Positions 53,607 to 61,837 of a stretch of 64,000 bases of DNA are shown piece by piece (positions within the stretch are counted from its first letter, which is position 1; each line of letters begins with the position of its first letter). The position numbers and the translations under genes are program-made. A model generated the notes under the pieces. That model saw only the letters and a list, made by a program, of their open reading frames with translations, did not search any database and was not told where the DNA came from. The stretch is from Pedobacter miscanthi. GTDB taxonomy: Bacteria > Bacteroidota > Bacteroidia > Sphingobacteriales > Sphingobacteriaceae. The stretch is taken from NCBI RefSeq assembly GCF_003315595.1, contig NZ_QNQU01000007.1:186001-250000 (forward strand). Direction: 5' to 3'.

Positions 53607-56111
53607 ATGAATCTAACATATAAAGGCATCATTATTTTCCGTAAACTAAGTTTCCTGTTGTTCTTCAGTTTGTTTAGTATGATCGCCTCAGCGCAAATCA
53701 AAGTAAAAGGAAAGGTAACGGATGCAAAAAATGAGCCCATCTACAAAGCCACCATTAAATTTAAGAGCGGTAAAGATCAGTTAAATACCAGCAGCGATTC
53801 GCTCGGAAATTTCTCACTTATTTTACCGAAAACGGCCAATTATACGCTTAACATCAGCGCCATCGGATACGGCAGCTATAGCCGGGTTTATAACATGAAC
53901 ACCAGTGACTTAAATCTTGAAACCGTTGTATTGCAAATTACTAACGAAGAGTTACAAACGGTTGAGGTAATTGGCACCAATGGCAAAAAATATTATGGCA
54001 ATTATTCTTTCTCGGCCACTAAAACGGCTATTTTAAACAAGGATATTCCGCAGGCCATTTCTTCTGTTTCAAAAGAACTGATTGCCGACAGGCAGGCCGC
54101 AGTACTGGCCGATGCGGTTAAAAATGTAACCAGTGTATCGCAAAGCAGTTATTACAATCAATTTTCCATCAGGGGGATTAACCAGAACGAAGAAGGTGCC
54201 ATTATTAACGGTATGCGTACCCGGCAATATTATTTTAACCAGCCCTTAACCAATAACCTCGAGCGTATCGAAGTAATAAAAGGTCCGGCCAGTGCCACAT
54301 TCTCGAGCGTTGATCCGGGCGGAAGCATTAACCTGGTAACCAAAAAACCATTAACCGAAAACCGTAAAGAGATCAGTCTGTCGGCAGGAAGTTTCAGCAC
54401 TGTTCGGGGTGCACTGGATTTTACAGGACCTTTAAATACCGAAAAAACATTGCTTTACCGACTTAATCTCGGTTACGAAGACAGCAAAAGTTTCAGGGAT
54501 TTGCAATACAGAAAAGGTTATATCATTGCTCCTTCATTTTCTTACATCCCGAACGAGCGTACAAGTTTGAATGTGGAAGTAGTGATGAACAACAGCAATT
54601 CGAGGCTCGATCGCGGTCAGGCTATTTTTGGAGCTATTGCCGGACAAACCGATTTAAAAAGCACGCCAATCAGTTTTAATATGGGTGCCAGCAACGACCG
54701 TTTTAACAGTCAGGATTTAATGCTGATGACCAATTTTTCGCATAGCCTAAACAAAAGTATTGTTTTTAATGTGGCCTATATGAAACAAAACTGGACAGAA
54801 GACCTTTTGGAGCACCGTACAACCAACGCCTTTGGAGTTGACGAAAATAACCAGCCCATCCCTACCCTGGCCGCCATGCGTGCCGTTCAGCGTCAGCAAA
54901 AATGGCGTACCGATAACCTGAGCACCTATTTTAGTATCAATGCCAATACTCTTAGCCTGAACCATAAAATTGTTGTTGGGTACGACAGGATCAATACACA
55001 AAAACTCCGTGGCGGCGGCGAAAATTCGGCACAGGGCTACCGTTTAAAAGATGGTACTATCGCAGCGAGATACGATCCGACCAAAAAAGACCTCTATCAG
55101 TTTAAAATAGTTAACGGTGTAAATGCCCCGGTACCCAATGTAGAACATTTTAACCTGGCCAATCCGAGTTACACCATTAAAAATTTAAGCGATTACGTTT
55201 TTACCAAAACAGAAATCCCACCTGCTTATAACCTGGTAAATGCAGCATACCTGCAAGATCAGATCAAATATGATAAAGTTACTTTAACATTGGGTTTAAG
55301 ACAGGAATGGTACGAAGATTACAGCAATTACCAACTGGCTACCGAAAGAAAGATCTACCAGCACAAACTATTACCAAGAATCGGGCTTACCTATGCCATT
55401 AACCCAAATATCAATCTTTATGGCACTTATTTACAGGGTTACCAGCCGCAGGGTAATACTTCTACACTGGTAATTGTTCCTCCTCCCGCAGGTACCAACT
55501 TTAAACCGCTGGAAAGCGATTTAAAAGAAATCGGTGCCAAATCAGAATGGATGAATAAAAACCTGGTGGTAAATGTTTCCATTTTCGAGATTAACCAGAA
55601 AAATTTGTTGATGAATGCAAACGATCCTCTGGACGTAAACCGTTTGATCGAGCGCGGTGCTCAACGCAGTCGTGGTGCAGAGTTAGAGGCTTCGGGTTTT
55701 ATAAGACCGAACTGGCAGTTTAATGCTGGTTACAGTTATGTTGATGCCATTATTAAAGATGATTTTAATCCCGCGCTAATTGGCGAAAGGGTGCAGAATA
55801 CCCCAAAACACAGCGCCAGTTTATGGACACGCTATAATTTTGAATCGGAAAAACTAAAGGGAATCGGTTTTGGTGCGGGCCTGCAATATAGTGGTACCAA
55901 ACTTCCTTTATACATCAGGGATTTTGTGCTTCCTGCTTATACCCTCGTTGATGCCGCACTTTACTATTCGCCTGCAGGTGCCAAAGTTCAGTTAGCCGTA
56001 AATGTGAACAATATCCTGAACAAAACCTATTGGGTTGGTGCCCAAAACTACCTTCGTCTTTTCCCAGGCACACCAAGAAATGTAATGTTTAACGTAACGT
56101 ATAGAATATAA
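53607..56111 (+). CDS. TonB-dependent siderophore-type outer-membrane receptor (834 aa)
   Basis: Signal peptide to about residue 30. A carboxypeptidase-regulatory-like domain (IKVKGKVTDAKNEPIYKATI) is followed by a plug with siderophore-receptor features (DIPQAISSVSKELIADRQAA; FSIRGINQNEEGAIINGMRT; RIEVIKGPASATFSSVDPGG) and a barrel ending RNVMFNVTYRI. It imports a ferric siderophore or another metal complex using TonB energy. It overlaps the next gene by one base (TAATG), so translation is coupled to the permease. A TonB receptor inside an ABC-2 operon is uncommon. Confidence 0.93.
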   Translation: MNLTYKGIIIFRKLSFLLFFSLFSMIASAQIKVKGKVTDAKNEPIYKATIKFKSGKDQLNTSSDSLGNFSLILPKTANYTLNISAIGYGSYSRVYNMNTSDLNLETVVLQITNEELQTVEVIGTNGKKYYGNYSFSATKTAILNKDIPQAISSVSKELIADRQAAVLADAVKNVTSVSQSSYYNQFSIRGINQNEEGAIINGMRTRQYYFNQPLTNNLERIEVIKGPASATFSSVDPGGSINLVTKKPLTENRKEISLSAGSFSTVRGALDFTGPLNTEKTLLYRLNLGYEDSKSFRDLQYRKGYIIAPSFSYIPNERTSLNVEVVMNNSNSRLDRGQAIFGAIAGQTDLKSTPISFNMGASNDRFNSQDLMLMTNFSHSLNKSIVFNVAYMKQNWTEDLLEHRTTNAFGVDENNQPIPTLAAMRAVQRQQKWRTDNLSTYFSINANTLSLNHKIVVGYDRINTQKLRGGGENSAQGYRLKDGTIAARYDPTKKDLYQFKIVNGVNAPVPNVEHFNLANPSYTIKNLSDYVFTKTEIPPAYNLVNAAYLQDQIKYDKVTLTLGLRQEWYEDYSNYQLATERKIYQHKLLPRIGLTYAINPNINLYGTYLQGYQPQGNTSTLVIVPPPAGTNFKPLESDLKEIGAKSEWMNKNLVVNVSIFEINQKNLLMNANDPLDVNRLIERGAQRSRGAELEASGFIRPNWQFNAGYSYVDAIIKDDFNPALIGERVQNTPKHSASLWTRYNFESEKLKGIGFGAGLQYSGTKLPLYIRDFVLPAYTLVDAALYYSPAGAKVQLAVNVNNILNKTYWVGAQNYLRLFPGTPRNVMFNVTYRI

Positions 56112-57559
56112 TGTTGAATACTGTAAATACGATTGCCAAACAGACTTTTAAAGCTACCTTTAACAACAAGGCCACCCTGGCTTTAACCATTTTACTGGGT
56201 TTATCGCTCTGTTTGGCTACCTATATAGGCTGGCAGAATTTTAAAACGCAGAATAACCAGCGCCTTCATTATAAAGAGCTGGTGCGTAAGCAGTGGCTGG
56301 CAAAGCCGGATAAACATCCGCACCGGATGGCGCATTATGGCTACCTCGCTTTCCGCGAAAAACACGAACTGAGTTTTTTCGATTTCGGAATCGAAAGTTT
56401 TGCAGGGGTATCCATCTTTTTAGAAGCACACAAACAGAATACTGTTAATTTTAGCGAAGCGGGTTTTTCAAACGGCATGCTCCGTTTTGGCGAAATCAGT
56501 GTGGCTATGGTACTTCAGGTACTTGTGCCCTTATTGATTTTTTTCCTCGGTTATAACAGCATTTCAGCCGAACGCGAATCGGGCACTTTAAAAATACTTT
56601 TGTGCCAAAATGTAAGCTGGAAACAACTACTCTGGGGCAAAACGCTGGGCATCATCAGTGTTTGTTTATCCATATTTATTCCACTTATCCTGCTCACAAT
56701 CCTATTGTGGGCATCGTTGAGTAACTGGCACATCAGCAGCGACTCCAGTTTCCGCTTATTGGTGCTGATTTTGAGTTATTCGGTTTATTTTTTTATTGTT
56801 TCGGCCATTACCGTTCTGATTTCTGCTTTTGCAAAAAGTTCGAAATCATCACTAATCACCTTATTGGCCTGCTGGATATTTTTCATCATTATTATGCCCA
56901 GGATAAGCCAGGCCATTGGTGTAAAAATACATCCAGCGCCATCCAAAGTAGAATTTGCGGATGCCATTGCCAGTGATATCCATAAACAGGGAGACAGCCA
57001 CACCCCTGATGATCCTCATTACGCAGCGATAAAGGATTCGTTGCTTAAAACTTATCAGGTTGATGATGTTAAAAAGCTTCCCTTTAACTATGGAGGCTAC
57101 ATCATGGCCGAAGGAGAAAAAATTACGGCTAAAATTTACAGCGATCATCAAAAAGAGCTGAATAAAACCTTCGAAAAACAGAACAGCATCACCACGTTAA
57201 CCGGTTTCATCAATCCTTATCTGGCGCTTAAAAATATTTCCATGGCCTTAACTGCATCTGATTTTAATACCTATATCGATTTTCAGAACCAGGCAGAAGT
57301 TTATCGTTACCAGCTTGCCCAGAAGATGAACAAACTGCAGATCGAGAAAATCAGCAATATTGCACCCGGCGAAGAAGAAAAGCCCCTGGCCATCAGCGGG
57401 AAAAACTGGGCAGAACAGTCCGATTTCAATTACCGGTTCCAAAAGCTGGATGCTGTAATCGCAAATGGATTACTGGCTTTAAGTACAATAACGTGCTGGC
57501 TCCTGGCCATAATCATATTCCTCCAATATGCCAGCAGATGGATTAAAACGATATCGTAA
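56111..57559 (+). CDS. ABC-2-type permease, DUF3526-like (482 aa)
   Basis: An N-terminal helix (LALTILLGLSLCLATYIGW) is followed by a long periplasmic loop (residues about 40-125), a helix cluster (MVLQVLVPLLIFFLGYNSIS, then ERESGTLKILLCQ, the ABC-2 coupling motif, and ILLWASL, VYFFIVSAITVLISAF, LLACWIFFIIIMP), a second long loop and a last helix (TITCWLLAIIIFLQYA). It forms the channel with the second permease and the ATPase. Translation is coupled to the receptor by a one-base overlap. Confidence 0.88.
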   Translation: MLNTVNTIAKQTFKATFNNKATLALTILLGLSLCLATYIGWQNFKTQNNQRLHYKELVRKQWLAKPDKHPHRMAHYGYLAFREKHELSFFDFGIESFAGVSIFLEAHKQNTVNFSEAGFSNGMLRFGEISVAMVLQVLVPLLIFFLGYNSISAERESGTLKILLCQNVSWKQLLWGKTLGIISVCLSIFIPLILLTILLWASLSNWHISSDSSFRLLVLILSYSVYFFIVSAITVLISAFAKSSKSSLITLLACWIFFIIIMPRISQAIGVKIHPAPSKVEFADAIASDIHKQGDSHTPDDPHYAAIKDSLLKTYQVDDVKKLPFNYGGYIMAEGEKITAKIYSDHQKELNKTFEKQNSITTLTGFINPYLALKNISMALTASDFNTYIDFQNQAEVYRYQLAQKMNKLQIEKISNIAPGEEEKPLAISGKNWAEQSDFNYRFQKLDAVIANGLLALSTITCWLLAIIIFLQYASRWIKTIS

Positions 57560-57560
57560 C

Positions 57561-58925
57561 ATGAAACAAAGTATATATCACCTCGAATTTAAGCTCTTTT
57601 TCCGTAACCGTTCCTCATGGATCGGCATTTTTGTATTGCTCATCACAGGTTTTGCCGGTTTATACTTCGGTAAAACTTTTATCGCCAGGCAACAGGCAGT
57701 GATCGAAAAAGCAGCTGTACTGCAAAAGAAAAACACCCTTAACAATATCGATCATTTCGGTAAAGATATTGGCCTGCTGTTTTACCACAACAAGTTTTCG
57801 CTGGCCAACAGCCCTAATCAATGGGCGGCGTTTGCCAACGGACAGCGCGATGTTAACCCTTACCTCATTTCGGTAACTATGCTGGGTTTAGAAGGTCAGC
57901 TTTACGATACCGATATCAATAACCCCGTAAGTTTACTCATGGGCAATATGGACCTTAGTTTTGTGTTCATCTTCCTTTTTCCACTGGTGATCATTGCCTT
58001 TACCTACAACCTGCTCTCCGAACAGCAGGAAAGTGGTGTATGGTCATTGCTCAAAGCGCAAACAGAAAAATCTTTTGCCATCGTCAGACGAAAGTTTTTA
58101 ATCAGGTTGCTTGTAATTGTAACAGTAACCATAGTTTTATTTATTGTGGCAAAATTATATTTAGCACTGCCAGTCGATTTTACGTTTTTATCGGTATTCA
58201 CCTTAACAATCCTCTACCTATCTTTCTGGTTTGCATTATCGTTCTTCTTCATTTCGCTTAACAAATCGTCGAACTTTAATGCGTCTGCTCTCATAGCTGT
58301 TTGGGTACTCATCTGCGTTGTAATCCCAGCCTCGCTTAATCTTTTTCTTAGCCGGAAATACCCTATACCAGAAGCTTTACAAAATGTGATCAACCAACGC
58401 GAGGGCTACCACGAAAAATGGGATATGGCAAAAGAAGTGACCATGAAACCATTTTTTGAGCACTATCCCCAACTTAAAAAATATCCTTTTCCACAGGAAA
58501 AAACTTTTAGCTGGTTCTGGTATTATGCCATGCAGCAAATGGGCGACGATCAGGCATTGGAGAGCAGAATGGCCATTAAACATAAACTCGAATCCCGACA
58601 GGATTTTACGCACCTTATAGCTTTGCTTTTCCCTACCATACAAACCCAACTGGGAATAAATAAACTGGCCGGATCCGATCTCGATAATCATCTGGGTTTT
58701 CAGGAAGCAGTCCGGAAATACCATGAGCAGATCAGGTTACATTTTTATCCCGCTATTTTTCAGGAGCAGGGTGTTAGCACTACCGATATCCAAAACTACA
58801 AACTCGAAAAGTATGTTCCTCAACAGGCGATATCGGTTAGGGTTAATCTGCTGTCGATATTTGTGTTTACAACAATTTTACTAGGTGTATCGATTTTAAA
58901 CTTTAGAAAAGTAAACCGGTTTTGA
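57561..58925 (+). CDS. ABC-2-type permease, DUF3526-like (454 aa)
   Basis: I start at the ATG at 57561, one base after the previous stop; the longer frame from 57528 overlaps that gene. The layout mirrors the upstream permease: first helix SSWIGIFVLLITGFAGLYFG, a long loop, FVFIFLFPLVIIAFTYNLL, the coupling motif EQQESGVWSLLKAQ, three more helices (LVIVTVTIVLFIVAKLYLAL; FALSFFFISL; LIAVWVLICVVIPASL), a second loop and a last helix (LLSIFVFTTILLGVSILNF). The two permeases probably form a heterodimer. Confidence 0.88.
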   Translation: MKQSIYHLEFKLFFRNRSSWIGIFVLLITGFAGLYFGKTFIARQQAVIEKAAVLQKKNTLNNIDHFGKDIGLLFYHNKFSLANSPNQWAAFANGQRDVNPYLISVTMLGLEGQLYDTDINNPVSLLMGNMDLSFVFIFLFPLVIIAFTYNLLSEQQESGVWSLLKAQTEKSFAIVRRKFLIRLLVIVTVTIVLFIVAKLYLALPVDFTFLSVFTLTILYLSFWFALSFFFISLNKSSNFNASALIAVWVLICVVIPASLNLFLSRKYPIPEALQNVINQREGYHEKWDMAKEVTMKPFFEHYPQLKKYPFPQEKTFSWFWYYAMQQMGDDQALESRMAIKHKLESRQDFTHLIALLFPTIQTQLGINKLAGSDLDNHLGFQEAVRKYHEQIRLHFYPAIFQEQGVSTTDIQNYKLEKYVPQQAISVRVNLLSIFVFTTILLGVSILNFRKVNRF

Positions 58926-58990
58926 TAGAGGTGCCATCGTCTCGGTTCGATTGTTGCACTCCGTTACATCGATAGGCTTTAATAAGTAAA

Positions 58991-59090
58991 GTCGTCATTG
59001 CGAGGCACGAAGCAATCCTAATGCGTTCGCTAGATAGCGATCGTTTTAAGATTGCTTCGTCGGCTGAAAAAGCCTTCTCGCAATGACGAC
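58991..59090. repeat. Dispersed palindromic repeat, family B
   Basis: The second family B copy: GTCGTCATTGCGAGGCACGA at one end and TTCTCGCAATGACGAC at the other, with AAGCAATCCTAA/TTAAGATTGCTTCG arms. It follows the last permease and could end that operon. The rest of 58926-59372 is AT-rich with no gene and contains the GH51 promoter region. Confidence 0.85.
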
Positions 59091-59372
59091 TTTTCGCGGG
59101 ACCAAATGTGCGAAAAATTCTCTGCCATTTTACATTGATCTTTATGCCAATAAATTATTCCTCGAAATGAGGTTAACTTGAGGGAACCAATCACCACTGA
59201 ACTTTTCACAACAATTTTCAGTTGGCAATTGACCATTAACAATGTAGCAATTAAACAATTCGTCATCCACAATTAACCACCAGCAAACCAACAAAAAATA
59301 ATTGTTAAAAAGACGTTTATTATTTGATAAAATTTTACTTTTATAGTAAGAACCTACCAAATATTAAGCCTT

Positions 59373-60914
59373 ATGATCAAAAAACTACTCTTCTCTGCCA
59401 CAATGCTGTGCTGCGCTATTTTTACGCAGGCACAAAACGAAACACAGTTAACCATTAAACCCGCCGGCGATCAAATCGTAAGCAGGCATATTTACGGTCA
59501 TTTTTCGGAGCATTTGGGCCGGTGTATTTACGATGGTTTTTGGGTAGGCGAAAATTCTACCATTCCCAACAAAGGGAGGATCCGTTTGGATATTGTGGAT
59601 GCCTTAAAGAAAATAAAAGTACCTAACCTCCGCTGGCCAGGTGGTTGTTTTGCGGATGAATACCATTGGAGAGATGGTATCGGGCCAAGAAACCAGCGTC
59701 CGAAAATGGTGAATACCAATTGGGGCGGCGTAACCGAAGACAATAGCTTTGGTACACATGAGTTTCTGGATCTCTGCCAGATGCTTGATTGCGAACCATA
59801 TATTGCAGGTAATGTAGGCAGTGGAACGGTTGAAGAAATGGCCAAATGGGTAGAATACCTCAACTTTGATGGCGTAAGCCCGATGACGGCAATCCGCAGC
59901 CAGAACGGAAGGGAAAAACCCTGGAAAGTTTCTTTCTGGGGCGTTGGCAACGAGAGCTGGGGCTGTGGTGGCAACATGACGCCTGCCTACTATTCTGATC
60001 TTTACCGCAGATACGCCACTTATGCCCGCAATTATCCGAGCGCACCACTTAAAAGAATTGCCAGTGGCGCAAATTCTGATGATTATAACTGGACAGAAAC
60101 CTGCATGAAAAACATCGGGAACCAGATGTGGGGCTTAACCCTCCATTATTATACTATCCCAACCGGAAACTGGGGCAAAAAAGGATCGGCAACCAAATTT
60201 GATGAGGCACAGTACTTTTCGACCATGAAAAACTGCCTTCACATGGAAGAACTGGTTACCAAACACAGCGCAATAATGGATAAATACGACCCTAAAAAAA
60301 AGGTGGCTTTAGTGGTTGATGAATGGGGAATCTGGACAGATGTAGAGCCGGGAATAAATCCTGGTTTCTTATACCAGCAAAATAGTTTACGCGATGCTTT
60401 AATCGCCGGAACAACTTTAAATATTTTTAACAACCATTCAGACCGTGTTAAAATGGCCAACCTGGCACAAACAGTAAATGTATTGCAGGCACTTATCCTA
60501 ACCGAGAAAGATAAAATGGTGCTCACTCCCACTTACCATGTTTTCGATTTGTACAAAGTGCATCAGAATGCAAAATATTTACCAATTGCATTTACCAGTC
60601 CTGATTATACTGTGGGCGACCAAAAAATCCCTGCACTAAACGTTTCCGCTTCGCAGGATAGCACAGGCGCGGTCCACATTTCACTGGTAAATTTAGATCC
60701 GAACAGAAAAATTTCTTTGAATACGGTTTTGGATGGCTTGAAATGGAACTCCGTAAGCGGACAGATTTTAACCTCAGCCAAACTTACCAATATCAATAGT
60801 TTTAACGATCCAAACAAAGTGCACAATTCGAAATTTACAGGTGCAAAAAAAGCCGGCAATACGCTTAAAGTAGAACTGCCTGCGCAATCGGTAGTGGTGT
60901 TGGAATTGAAATAA
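59373..60914 (+). CDS. GH51 alpha-L-arabinofuranosidase (513 aa)
   Basis: Signal peptide to about residue 20 ([20 protein letters not shown]). The GH51 pattern is clear: [40 protein letters not shown], acid/base Glu194 in [12 protein letters not shown] and nucleophile Glu317 in [10 protein letters not shown], followed by the C-terminal beta domain ([18 protein letters not shown]). It releases terminal arabinofuranose from plant-type glycans in the periplasm. It stands alone between repeat elements and does not belong to the heparin-type locus by position. Confidence 0.95.
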   Translation: MIKKLLFSATMLCCAIFTQAQNETQLTIKPAGDQIVSRHIYGHFSEHLGRCIYDGFWVGENSTIPNKGRIRLDIVDALKKIKVPNLRWPGGCFADEYHWRDGIGPRNQRPKMVNTNWGGVTEDNSFGTHEFLDLCQMLDCEPYIAGNVGSGTVEEMAKWVEYLNFDGVSPMTAIRSQNGREKPWKVSFWGVGNESWGCGGNMTPAYYSDLYRRYATYARNYPSAPLKRIASGANSDDYNWTETCMKNIGNQMWGLTLHYYTIPTGNWGKKGSATKFDEAQYFSTMKNCLHMEELVTKHSAIMDKYDPKKKVALVVDEWGIWTDVEPGINPGFLYQQNSLRDALIAGTTLNIFNNHSDRVKMANLAQTVNVLQALILTEKDKMVLTPTYHVFDLYKVHQNAKYLPIAFTSPDYTVGDQKIPALNVSASQDSTGAVHISLVNLDPNRKISLNTVLDGLKWNSVSGQILTSAKLTNINSFNDPNKVHNSKFTGAKKAGNTLKVELPAQSVVVLELK

Positions 60915-61837
60915 TGTAAGATGGAAAATGGATGATGGAATTAACCACCCATCCTTCAAATCTATTATTTTCAAACAAAATAAAATCAGCAGTTATCGTA
61001 AAAACGATGTTTTTATCTACCATTGAAAGAGTTATATAAATTGGCCGTCATTGCTGAGGAGGTACGACGAAGCAATCTTACAACGATCGCTATAACCCAT
61101 AGTTAAAGAATGCTTTCCCGAAAATCGGGACAAGCTCTCGGCTGAAAAAAGCCTCCTCGCAATCACGACTTTTTTTTAAATCAGTGCATCGCCACCTCAA
61201 CGGCGTGCTTGGTGTGGCTAAATTGGCGGGCATTATTGACCAATTTTTCAACAAAAAAATCTCAACAACAATAAATAAAAAATACAAATATTACTAATTA
61301 AAAATACATAACTAATATTTTGCTGTATTTCATAATTTACAGAACTATTAAAAATCAACAAAAAATATTTATAAAATCACGTCTATAGCACTACAAAGCA
61401 CAAAATCAAGCCATTAAAACCTTCCGAAAAAACATTAACAACTAAAAATTCCGTTCTAATAAGGCGTAAGTAACATTATAAGGCATCATTTAGCTTGAAA
61501 ATTAATCAATTTTTAATATTCAGCTAATATTTAAGACTTTTTACTGCCTTCCATTCTTAAAAACAATAAAAAATCAAATTTCAAAGAACTTATCCGTTCA
61601 TAAAATTCATTTTTTATTCACTCAAACGTTTGACTAAACATTTGTGTTCACTTCATTCATTCCTCTTGACTTAAGATAATCTGCCATTGGCAATTCGTAT
61701 CTTGGTCTAATTAATAATACACACTAATAGCTGCGCTAAAAACCTGTGTTATTGTGCATTACGGCAGGCATAAACAACCATTATGTTTCGCTTAGAAAAA
61801 TCCACCAAACAAAAGTTGAAGATCAAAATCTAAAGCC
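60915..61837. other. Long AT-rich intergenic region upstream of the polyketide-type gene
   Basis: About 920 bp without a convincing gene. It contains one family B palindrome (61044-61170). From 61250 on it is very AT-rich, a probable promoter/regulatory leader of the large downstream gene. A 16-codon frame (61783-61833, MFRLEKSTKQKLKIKI) ends 4 bp before that gene's ATG and might be a leader peptide. Confidence 0.5.
61044..61170. repeat. Dispersed palindromic repeat, family B (diverged)
   Basis: GCCGTCATTGCTGAGGAGGT at one end, CCTCCTCGCAATCACGACTT at the other, with the CGATCGCTATAACCCATAG word shared with the 36.2 kb copy. It follows the GH51 gene. Confidence 0.8.
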
